DNA of 5,642 bases from Xanthobacteraceae bacterium (GTDB lineage Bacteria > Pseudomonadota > Alphaproteobacteria > Rhizobiales > Xanthobacteraceae), in contig JASHYD010001390.1 in assembly GCA_030043175.1 (NCBI GenBank), forward strand, positions 1-5,642. The letters run 5' to 3'. This document shows positions 1 to 5,071 of the stretch, piece after piece. The notes below the pieces were generated by a model. That model did not search any database. It saw nothing but the letters and a program-made list of their open reading frames with translations, and was not told where the DNA came from. The first letter of the stretch is position 1, and every line of letters begins with the position of its first letter. The position numbers and the translations under genes are program-made.

Positions 1-505
1 GAACGCCTTGCTGCTTCGTCATGCCGCCTCTTCTCGCCGCGACCGATCCGTTCAACCAAATCAGCGAATGCGTCGGCAGTGGATCGATGCGCTTTTTGCG
101 CAACGAATGGGTGCCAGGAGCCAAGGCGGTGTTCGAGAAAGTTGCCGACTATTCGCCGCGTTAGGAGCCGGCATCGTGGCTTGCGGGCGGCAAGCGAATC
201 CTCGCGGAGCGCATCGAATGGCTGACAATAGCCGCCCCTTCCACAGCCGCGGCCGCATTACAAAGTGGCGAAGTTGACTGGCGGGAACAGACGCTGCCTG
301 ACCTTGTTCCAGCGCTCCGAAAGAACCGCAACGTGACCGTGGACATTTCGGATACCTTCGGCGATGCGCCGTGCATTCCTTATGGCGATGAGCCAGGAGG
401 ATTACATGCGCACTTACGTCGACGATGACGATAAGATGTGGAAGCCGATGCCCGGATATTTCACGCCGCGTGGCCCCTATTACAGCGATGAAGGAGGCGA
501 TATCC
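1..505 (+). pseudogene. Broken ABC transporter substrate-binding protein (SBP_bac_5, peptide/opine type), internal part
   Basis: The ancestral product would be a periplasmic solute receptor of a peptide/nickel/opine-type ABC importer. Frame 3 reads from the left edge through motifs typical of these receptors: DPFNQISECVGSG, then EWVPGAKAVFEKVADYSPR. It meets a TAG stop at 162-164 and continues in the same frame with SWLAGGKRILAERIEW, STAAAALQSGEVDWREQ and LPDLVPALRKNRNVTVDIS. Near 363-369 the reading moves to frame 1, which carries RRAFLMAMSQEDYM, MWKPMPGYFTPRGP and YSDEGGDIL. At that switch the segment that usually lies between the 'DxxG' region and the RRA..M.Q..YM block (often an NHL.PPF-like stretch) is missing, so the shift looks like an out-of-frame deletion. 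Homology stops at about 505, where the IS3 remnant begins. Signal peptide, N-terminal lobe and C-terminus are not in the window. Family assignment is from motif memory; the gene cannot be functional as read. Confidence 0.85.
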
Positions 506-663
506 TAAAACGTCCGCGCCTGCAAAGAGTTGCTCCTTCCACGAGCTGATTTGATTGGGATGCACGTCGAACTGCTCAGCAAGCTGCGCTATCGTTCGAT
601 CGTTCTTCAAGGCCACCTTCGCCTTGAAGGCCGGTGTGTGGTTGCGGCGGCTCGCTTCTTCAT
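503..663 (-). pseudogene. IS3-family transposase OrfA, N-terminal helix-turn-helix fragment
   Basis: OrfA supplies the DNA-binding N-terminal part of IS3-family transposase. The visible peptide contains RRNHTPAFKAKVAL, then RTIAQLAEQFDVHPNQISSW and KEQLFAGADVLG, the classic helix-turn-helix start of this group. Three defects show decay. The expected ATG with its MKKR start (663-661) is in a different frame from the RRNHTP segment, implying a small indel near 650-655. The stretch between KVAL and RTIAQ is about three residues shorter than the usual KVALxAxKGDRT form. After GADVLG at about 503 the sequence leaves the family and reaches a stop at 463-461. A longer open frame from 733 exists but its first 28 residues are leader sequence, so I do not take it as the true start. 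Non-functional. Confidence 0.8.
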
Positions 664-751
664 CGTCGCTCCTGATTCGCAGGCAAAGCATGCCTGCCTT
701 CAGGTCGAGATTCCACTTAAACGCCCTGTTCAAAATTCCGGGGCCACCTCA
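503..751 (-). mobile_element. IS3-family insertion sequence remnant (left end plus start of OrfA)
   Basis: On the minus strand a probable terminus begins at 751 with TGAGGTGGCCCC, which resembles IS3-type ends that open with TG and a C/G-rich run. It is followed by about 90 bases of leader and then OrfA-type coding sequence. Similarity stops at about 503, inside the ancient OrfA, where the solute-receptor pseudogene starts. OrfB, the rest of OrfA and the right end are absent. The element therefore seems to have lost most of its length in a deletion that also removed the 3' end of the neighbouring receptor gene. The exact left end is inferred from the TG start and the position relative to OrfA; no target duplication can be tested because the other end is gone. 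Confidence 0.7.
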
Positions 752-757
752 GAACAC

Positions 758-2674
758 TCACGTTCGGCCAAGGGGAATTTCAATTTTGCATCGCGCGCCA
801 CCGGGTGGGAATGTCAGATCGACGGTGCCGCCGAGCTCATGAGGAACAAGATCGCGGATGAGGCTTAAACCATAACCGGTTTGGACCGGAGCCGTGACCG
901 GCGAGCCGCCGAGCTCGCGCCATGTCATTGTCAGGATCGCCGCTTGATCGGCGCCAGTGCAATCCCAGCTCACGGACACTTTGCCGTCCGCCTCCGATAG
1001 GGCGCCGTGCTTCGCGGCATTCGTCGCCAGTTCGTGAATGACCATGGCGACCGCTTGGGTCTGCGCAGAGGTGAGCGCGACGTCCGGGCCGCTGATCGTA
1101 GTATTTGCGTCGGCCGTGTAGGGCGCGAGCTGGTGGCGTATGAGATCGGTAACGCCCACGCCGGACCAGCGGTTCTGGCTTAGGAGCGCGTGAGCGGCTG
1201 CAATTGATTGAACACGGTCATCGATCGCTTTGACGAATTCGTCAGGGGTCCCGCTGCGCCGGCGCGTATGCCTGACGACTGCGCCGACGCACGCCAGCAC
1301 GTTTTTGACTCGGTGGTCGAGTTCGGCGCTGAGGAGGTCCTGGCGCTGTTCGGACTGCTTCCGCCTCGTGATATCGCGGGTCAAACCCTTGACGCGCAGA
1401 AGGTGGCCGGTCATGTCAAATTCCGCCCGTGAGGTTTGTTCAAGCCACACCTCATGCCCGTCAGGGCGAACAAAACGAAAGGTGACCGTGGCGGGACTGT
1501 CGACTCTGGCCCGGTGGTGGTGCGCCTCGAACCGCGCACGGTCGTCTGGATGAATCCGCGCGAGGAATTGCGCGGCGGTGAGAGTTTCCTGTGGACCAAG
1601 GCCCAGAATCTGTGCAGCGTTCCCACTGCGCTGCGCTAGGCCGCGGCTAAGATCGCACTCGAAGGCCATCATCCCCCCGGCCGTGAGCGCTTCTAGCAAT
1701 CGCTCCTCGGCCTGACGGCGCTCAGCGAACAGCGCCGCAAGAACATTTGCGCTGAGGGTGCAGGCCGCAATGGCAATCTGGGCTGCCAGGATACGGCTGC
1801 CGATCGGAACGGTGGGGTCGCCGATGCCGATCGGAAAGGTGTGATTCACAAGCTGACCGATGCCAAACGTCGTTGTCCAAACTATCGTGAATGAAACGAT
1901 GAACGCCCCGGCAGCAGCAAATACTGGCTGACAGCGTGCTGCAAGCCAGAGCAGGACCGGAAAGAGGAGGACGGCCGGACGAACCGCTTGCCACGGCTCG
2001 AACGGCAACAGGATGACGAAGACGATCGTCGCCGCTAATGCCACCAGCGCGGCCACGCCCTCGATGATTTCGCCCCGCGGCGGCGGTTCGCGCAGGGCTT
2101 TAGCAAGACCGATCACCAGCGGCGCAACAATGATGATGCCGGTGGCGTCGGATGCAAACCAGTGCTGCCAAGTGGCCCAAATCGGCGCCGTTGGGCTGTG
2201 GAACAATCTAAAAGCCACCGTCCCGCCGATCCCCGAAGCAGTAGTTGCCACGACCGCAGCCGCCAGTAGCCCCAACACATTGCGCAGTCTGCCGAGGGTG
2301 AAGCCCAAACCGAAATAGCGCTCGATCAACCAAGCGGCCAACAGCGCCTCGCCGGTATCCCATAAAGCGGAGGCAGCGGCGTCCAATACGCTCCGGTCAC
2401 CCATCAGATTGGCAATGATGGTTGCAACAATCACGCCGCTGGCGACCGGCAATCGCGCAGCGCGCCCGAGCACGATCAGGACGCCCGAGGACACGCCCGC
2501 AGCAGGCCAGAACACGGCAACGCCGTCAGGCTTGGCGAGGAGCGCAAGGCTCAGCCGCGCCGCTAGGAAATAGGCTATGCCGACCGCAACGGCGAGCCCT
2601 AACGCGCCGACCAGAGGCAGCGTCGGATAGGCGCGAGTTCTGAGGTGAACTTCCTGAGTTGGATTCTCCAGCAT
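758..2674 (-). CDS. Membrane sensor histidine kinase, MASE1-PAS-HWE type, intact
   Basis: Predicted signalling kinase of 638 residues. Residues about 18-318 form a hydrophobic MASE1-like sensor with roughly eight membrane segments and the FWPAAG motif near 55-60. Residues about 325-440 are a PAS domain (FLARIHPDDRARFEA, then FRFVRPDGHEVWLEQ and LTRDITRRK). The kinase core follows: phosphoacceptor H454 in ELDHRVKNVL, N-box HELATNAAKHGALS at 547-560, the W-x-E motif W585-R-E587, and ATP-lid glycines in GYGLSLIRDLVPHELGG from 600. The H...W-x-E set defines the HWE/HisKA_2 family, common in Rhizobiales. The ATG at 2674 is preceded three codons upstream by an in-frame TGA and by GAGGGG at suitable spacing, so the start is well supported. 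There is no fused receiver domain and no response regulator in the window, making it an orphan; ligand and partner are unknown. It is the only large undamaged gene here, flanked at its 3' side by an IS remnant seven bases past the stop. Confidence 0.93.
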   Translation of the reverse strand: MLENPTQEVHLRTRAYPTLPLVGALGLAVAVGIAYFLAARLSLALLAKPDGVAVFWPAAGVSSGVLIVLGRAARLPVASGVIVATIIANLMGDRSVLDAAASALWDTGEALLAAWLIERYFGLGFTLGRLRNVLGLLAAAVVATTASGIGGTVAFRLFHSPTAPIWATWQHWFASDATGIIIVAPLVIGLAKALREPPPRGEIIEGVAALVALAATIVFVILLPFEPWQAVRPAVLLFPVLLWLAARCQPVFAAAGAFIVSFTIVWTTTFGIGQLVNHTFPIGIGDPTVPIGSRILAAQIAIAACTLSANVLAALFAERRQAEERLLEALTAGGMMAFECDLSRGLAQRSGNAAQILGLGPQETLTAAQFLARIHPDDRARFEAHHHRARVDSPATVTFRFVRPDGHEVWLEQTSRAEFDMTGHLLRVKGLTRDITRRKQSEQRQDLLSAELDHRVKNVLACVGAVVRHTRRRSGTPDEFVKAIDDRVQSIAAAHALLSQNRWSGVGVTDLIRHQLAPYTADANTTISGPDVALTSAQTQAVAMVIHELATNAAKHGALSEADGKVSVSWDCTGADQAAILTMTWRELGGSPVTAPVQTGYGLSLIRDLVPHELGGTVDLTFPPGGARCKIEIPLGRT

Positions 2675-2691
2675 AGCCCCTCACCCCAAAC

Positions 2692-2726
2692 TGATAATCT
2701 GTTCACATTATCACATTCGATAAACA
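2692..2726. promoter_or_regulatory. AT-rich GATAA/TTATC dyad upstream of the kinase gene (operator or promoter candidate)
   Basis: TGATAAT at 2692-2698 and ATTATCA at 2707-2713 form a perfect 7-bp inverted repeat with an 8-base spacer. A third half-site, GATAA at 2719-2723, makes a second, 5-bp dyad with TTATC (2708-2712). The block lies 18 to 52 bases upstream of the kinase ATG in an AT-rich pocket within otherwise GC-rich DNA. That is where a promoter or repressor site would be expected. On the minus strand TGTGATAAT could also be read as a -10-like element, but I see no good -35 partner. No known regulator is assigned. Confidence 0.4.
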
Positions 2727-2809
2727 TAGCGGTGTGCGCGAACCCGCAGCAATCCGGCTCTCTCTTGGCGCGTTGATCGTTTGATTTCTGACGTTTGATT
2801 GTCTGCCAT
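2711..2809 (-). CDS. Possible 32-residue ORF just upstream of the kinase
   Basis: On the minus strand an ATG at 2809-2807 opens a 32-codon frame, beginning MADNQTSEIKRSTRQERAG and ending in YVYRM, with a TGA at 2713-2711. It stops 36 bases before the kinase start and would be co-oriented with it, as a leader peptide or small basic protein might be. The product is rich in Arg/Lys with no membrane segment. A weak GAAGG lies about 15 bases upstream of the ATG, too far for a good ribosome site. The TGA overlaps the ATTATCA arm of the dyad. I do not recognise the sequence and it could well be a chance frame. Confidence 0.2.
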   Translation of the reverse strand: MADNQTSEIKRSTRQERAGLLRVRAHRYVYRM

Positions 2810-2871
2810 GCGGATTGCGTTGCCTTCGCATCTTGAAAGGGCGCAGCGAGTCAGTCGAGGACCGCGGCTCG

Positions 2872-2891
2872 GCGCGCACTCCAGTGCGCGC
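2872..2891. repeat. 20-bp perfect palindrome
   Basis: GCGCGCACT (2872-2880), then CC, then AGTGCGCGC (2883-2891): two perfect 9-base arms with a two-base centre. As RNA it would form a strong hairpin, but no T-run follows on either strand, so an intrinsic terminator is unlikely. It lies about 200 bases upstream of the kinase start. A protein-binding dyad or a chance GC-rich palindrome are both possible. Confidence 0.6.
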
Positions 2892-3085
2892 AAGCACACA
2901 CAAAGGCGTTGCCGGTCGCGATGAGCAATGCCAGAGCAAACCCACGCCCGCGCTTGGACCCAAGGTCGTGGGGGCGATCGGCCGAGGCTTGCGGCGGGGT
3001 ATGCCGAATCGTTGCCGACGGGGCGCCGGAACGGTTTGCCGGGATTCTGCGCAGGGTGGACGAGCCAGCCGGCGAGATGGAGGCT

Positions 3086-3101
3086 CCGTAACACCGTAAC
3101 A
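3086..3101. repeat. Tandem direct repeat CCGTAACA x2
   Basis: Two head-to-tail identical 8-base copies of CCGTAACA occupy 3086-3093 and 3094-3101 (TGTTACGG twice on the minus strand). Adjacent identical octamers can be a regulator's direct-repeat site or slippage. No gene start is clearly placed beside them. Confidence 0.5.
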
Positions 3102-3174
3102 GTCATATTCCGCAAACAACACACTCAAGAGCGCATCGAAGGGAGGGAACCGCCCACTTCCTACAGCGTATCGA

Positions 3175-3194
3175 CGACGGCATTCGAGCCGTCG
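3175..3194. repeat. Hairpin-forming inverted repeat
   Basis: CGACGGC (3175-3181) and GCCGTCG (3188-3194) are perfect 7-base arms around a 6-base loop. No T-tract follows on either strand. It lies just before the unknown coding fragment that becomes open at 3205, so it may be a leftover terminator or a chance feature. Confidence 0.45.
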
Positions 3195-3204
3195 AGGGCC
3201 CTAG

Positions 3205-3510
3205 ATTAGGGGCAGCGAGGTCGGGTCGACCCATAACCGAACGGGGTCACCGCACGGCAGGAATCTGCTGATCGATGCGCTAGCCAGCTCCAAGCGGTCA
3301 ACTTCCGCCGTCATAGACGTCATCGATCGCATTACCAGCCGATGGGAATTGCTGGCCGAGATGGCCAAGGAGCAGGGGTTGATCCATTTCATGACCCCTG
3401 GCTTCATCACGGCCGCAGCCAAATTCCAAAAGGACTATCCCGTGTTCCTCTTGGAAGATAGGGAAGGGCTGCTCAAGTTCTTCGATAGCTACGATGGGCC
3501 AGCGCATGCC
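3205..3510 (+). pseudogene. Coding fragment of unknown function, start missing, cut by the intron remnant
   Basis: Frame 1 is open from 3205, after a TAG at 3202-3204, and from about 3253 looks like a real protein. It has strong third-position GC bias, a mixed helical composition, and segments such as RNLLIDALASSKRSTSAV, DVIDRITSRWELLAEMAKE, GFITAAAKFQKDYPVFLL and EDREGLLKFFDSYDG. There is no membrane segment or recognised motif. No ATG lies in frame before 3361 and no ribosome site is placed for a sensible start, so the N-terminus appears lost. After about 3510 the same frame runs into sequence that I read as non-coding group II intron RNA, and the open frame ends only by chance at 3706-3708. 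I cannot name the family. It may be the 5' exon side of a gene invaded by the intron, or a fragment joined to the intron tail by deletion. Confidence 0.45.
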
Positions 3511-3668
3511 GGGAGCAGGCTTAAGCTGGGCAATGGAACGGGAAGGCGCCGGCTGAAACGCCAACCTTCCAGCCGTACTGGGGAAAACTCACCGTACGGA
3601 ATGAGAGGGGGGATCGAGGAAACGTCAGCATCATTCGAAGCCCGAACCGCGCCTCGATCCTACCCGAC
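3511..3668 (+). mobile_element. Group II intron 3' remnant (domains V and VI)
   Basis: The tail of a bacterial group II intron is suggested by two consecutive structures. A domain V-like hairpin at about 3571-3601 contains AGCCGTAC (with the AGC triad), an upper stem TGGG/CTCA with a GAAAA loop (GAAA plus one base), a two-base bulge CC, and the closing strand GTACGG. It is followed by a domain VI-like stem: GATCGAGG (3612-3619) pairs perfectly with CCTCGATC (3652-3659), and below it GGG pairs with CCC (3663-3665), leaving A3662 bulged on the 3' strand. The predicted 3' end AC at 3667-3668 puts that A seven nucleotides from the terminus, as expected for a branch point. No reverse-transcriptase coding sequence or 5' GTGYG end is visible, so the element is a truncated, immobile piece. 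The left limit near 3511 is approximate. Weak points are the extra loop base and poor pairing at the base of domain V. Confidence 0.6.
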
Positions 3669-3692
3669 CATAGCCACCATCCGTCCCGGTGT

Positions 3693-3721
3693 CGAGTTGC
3701 AGCTGTGATAGATACAACTCG
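3693..3721. repeat. Inverted repeat downstream of the TctC fragment
   Basis: CGAGTTG (3693-3699) and CAACTCG (3715-3721) are perfect 7-base arms enclosing 15 bases that include CAGCTG. It lies 11 bases beyond the stop of the minus-strand receptor fragment, where a terminator could sit, but no T-run follows on that strand. Confidence 0.35.
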
Positions 3722-3731
3722 CCTGACGTCT

Positions 3732-3875
3732 TCACCCAAGCTTAATGTTGGCAGTCCGGATCACCCTGCGCCATTTGTCGGCATCCGCTTCAATGAGATT
3801 GGCGAATTCGGCGGGTGAACCGATAAGCGGTTCTTGCCCGACCTCAGCAAACCGGGCCTGAGCCTCGCATAGTTT
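3732..3875 (-). pseudogene. C-terminal fragment of a Bug/TctC-family solute-binding receptor
   Basis: Bug/TctC proteins are periplasmic receptors of about 320 residues, many serving tripartite tricarboxylate (TTT) transporters. Here only the last 47 residues remain. They include ARFAEVGQEPLIGSPAEF, then ANLIEADADKWRRVIRTANI and KLG before the TGA at 3734-3732. This is the hallmark C-terminus of the family (RFAEVGAEP-x-G-TPAEF, then a helix ending KW..V...A.IK). Upstream, a TAG at 3878-3876 closes the frame and I find no continuation in other frames, so the N-terminal 85 percent is absent. No TctA or TctB partner is in the window. The gene was cut from its upstream side and cannot be functional. 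Confidence 0.85.
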
Positions 3876-3940
3876 CTATTTGATCCGCGTCCCTTGTTTC
3901 CGGTCTTTCCAGTCGAAGCGCCTTTGCGCCCGCGTCTATC

Positions 3941-3956
3941 TCTCCGCTTGCGGGGA
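3941..3956. repeat. REP-like short palindrome
   Basis: TCTCCGC (3941-3947), TT, GCGGGGA (3950-3956) is a near-perfect inverted repeat with one T-G mismatch. It resembles the CTCCCCGC-TT-GCGGGGAG palindromes scattered in intergenic DNA of Rhizobiales. The likeness is from memory; with a single copy in the window it cannot be proved to be a dispersed repeat. Confidence 0.35.
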
Positions 3957-3979
3957 CAATGGATGGTCGGCTCGCACGC

Positions 3980-4021
3980 AACCTCAGGTCCCTTCGTGTT
4001 GCCCTCGCGGGGACCTGGGTT
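3980..4021. repeat. Long hairpin in front of the small winged-helix-like gene
   Basis: AACC (3980-3983), one bulged T, then CAGGTCCC (3985-3992) pairs with GGGACCTG (4010-4017) and GGTT (4018-4021). This gives 12 base pairs with a single bulge and a 17-base loop. It ends 24 bases before the ATG at 4046 and, if transcribed, would form just upstream of the ribosome-binding area of that gene. It could be a leader structure, an operator, or a remnant of the adjacent decayed DNA. Confidence 0.5.
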
Positions 4022-4045
4022 CAACAAGGAAGCCGCACCTTACTC

Positions 4046-4297
4046 ATGAATCAGCAGTGGCGCATCAAACGTCCTGTCGGCGTGCAACAGCGGCCGGCAC
4101 TTCAACTGCTGTCCAGCATTCCGTTCGGCGTCGCCGAAGGAAACATGCTTGCCCAAGGTTTCACACGCCGGACGCTGGCTAGCCTCGTGCGCGCCGGGTT
4201 TGCAACAACAGAGAGCACGTCCGTCAAAGCCGGTGACAAGCCGGTCAGCCCCGGCCGCATCAAGATCACTGCGGCCGGCCGCAGCGCGCTAGACTGA
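4046..4297 (+). CDS. Small winged-helix-like conserved hypothetical protein
   Basis: An 83-residue protein starting MNQQWRIKRPVGVQQRPAL. It has a helical core (ALQLLSSIPFGVAEGNML, then FTRRTLASLVRAGFAT), a short strand pair containing VSPGRIKITAAGRSALD, and a TGA at 4295-4297. The order of a helix, a recognition-type helix TLxxLVRxGxAT and a terminal RIxITxAGRxAL is what I know from small Bradyrhizobium proteins that look like lone winged-helix domains (helix followed by a wing, as in MarR/PadR-type folds). Function is unknown; DNA binding is an inference. Start choice: the ATG at 4046 gives the expected MNQxxxIKRP beginning, although the nearest purine-rich site (AAGGA, 4026-4030) is rather far away. 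A GTG at 4082 is an alternative, and the frame is open back to 3959. No co-directed partner is convincing; the resolvase fragment follows in another frame. Confidence 0.55.
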   Translation: MNQQWRIKRPVGVQQRPALQLLSSIPFGVAEGNMLAQGFTRRTLASLVRAGFATTESTSVKAGDKPVSPGRIKITAAGRSALD

Positions 4298-4526
4298 CCG
4301 AGCGGCGAGCCCGAACCCGTGCTGGCGCACTGACCGGCGCAAGCCATCGGGCCCATTGGGTCCAGCGGACCTGTAGGCTCAACAAGACACCGGCGCCACC
4401 ATTGGACCAGCAGCGAAACAGCTGTCGCCTCGGCCCGCGTCGCGCGGGTCTCATGTCCGCGGCGCACTCTGGCAAGTTCACCAGAACCGATTTGACGAAG
4501 ACCGGTTTCGCGGGGGCAGGGACCCG

Positions 4527-4805
4527 AGCACGGCCGCCGCCGCCCGGGCTCAAACGGAGGCTACCAAATCCGCCCAACGGGCCGGCATCGACCATAAGCG
4601 CCGCGCGCAGCCCAGCGCATACCTTGGCCGCAAGCCGTCCTATGACCGGGCTACGTTCGACCGCATCAGGATTGCTCTCGACAGCGCCAGCCCGCCGAGC
4701 CTATCGGCCATCGCCAGGGCGGAGGGCCTGTCCAAGCAGACGGTGTTCAGGTTGAAGCAGGAACCCCAGGGTGCGTTGGCTGCGTTGGTTGCATGGGGCA
4801 TGTGA
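4527..4805 (+). pseudogene. Serine resolvase/recombinase, C-terminal helix-turn-helix fragment
   Basis: Resolvases cut and rejoin DNA through an N-terminal catalytic serine domain and bind their site through a C-terminal helix-turn-helix. Only the second half is seen here. The peptide has ARAQTEATKSAQRAGIDH (the long helix linking the domains), YLGRKPSYDRATFDRIR (the GRKP hinge typical of resolvases), LSAIARAEGLSKQTVFRLK (the helix-turn-helix) and a tail ending LVAWGM before the TGA at 4803-4805. Frame 3 is open back to 4377, but residues coded before about 4527 show nothing like the catalytic core: no Y-R-S start and no nucleophilic serine context. So the catalytic domain has been lost or replaced. 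A remaining stand-alone DNA-binding protein translated from further upstream cannot be excluded, yet no good start codon with a ribosome site is evident in this frame. Confidence 0.72.
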
Positions 4806-4811
4806 TGGATT

Positions 4812-4844
4812 GCTCGATCAAATCGTGAACCGCGATTGTCGAGC
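4812..4844. repeat. Imperfect 33-base dyad just after the resolvase fragment
   Basis: GCTCGA (4812-4817) pairs with TCGAGC (4839-4844). Inside it, CA and ATCG pair with CGATTG (4833-4838), leaving T4818 and one A as single-base bulges around the 7-base loop TGAACCG. That is about 12 base pairs, starting 7 bases after the stop codon. It could act as a transcription end (though no T-run follows) or be part of a recombination site kept from the original element. Confidence 0.5.
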
Positions 4845-5071
4845 CTCTACTTGCCCATCTCAATCTCAAACGCTGCTGAACTCGATTTGAAAAGGCCGAG
4901 TAAAGGGCGGCGGAACCCGAGGCCGAACGAAGTGAGGTCGAGGGGGACTGAACGCTTCGGTGTGCGGTCTTCATAGCGCAGGGGCCGTAGCTCGCACTGG
5001 CGGGCGCGCAGTCGGTCCTCGCGGCGGGTTCTCCTTCCCATTGCCACCCAAATGACCTGCAGTTTCCCGCA

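Larger units (their letters stand above)
2675..3204. other. Region without a recognisable large gene, upstream of the kinase
   Basis: This 530-base stretch has several overlapping open frames on both strands, as expected by chance in GC-rich DNA. None shows a family motif I recognise, and no frame combines a plausible ribosome site with a convincing product. What it does hold is local structure: the GATAA/TTATC dyad near 2700, a 20-bp palindrome at 2872-2891, a tandem octamer at 3086-3101 and a hairpin at 3175-3194. It may contain the kinase promoter at its left side, with the rest being decayed DNA. Confidence 0.5.

Noticed and set aside
1436..1639. Plus-strand frames inside the kinase gene
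   Set aside because: They lie wholly antisense to the intact kinase and show no motif of their own.
2703..3128. Open frames of about 140 codons on the minus strand
   Set aside because: Two frames of the same strand are open over the same stretch, both rich in Arg/Pro/Ser with no motif or ribosome site. This is typical of chance openness in GC-rich DNA.
3148..3172. GGAAC motif considered as an EcfG-type stress promoter
   Set aside because: No CGTT-like -10 element lies at the required 16-17 base spacing.
3349..3708. A continuous 119-codon protein starting at TTG 3349
   Set aside because: Its second half is encoded by the intron domain V-VI region, and the reading is open upstream of the TTG. 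It is a chimera of a coding fragment and intron RNA rather than one gene.
4102..4467. Minus-strand frame with a Gly-Pro-x-like stretch resembling collagen repeats
   Set aside because: Only a few loose repeats occur, and most of the frame is antisense to the small winged-helix-like gene on the plus strand, so it is best seen as its shadow.
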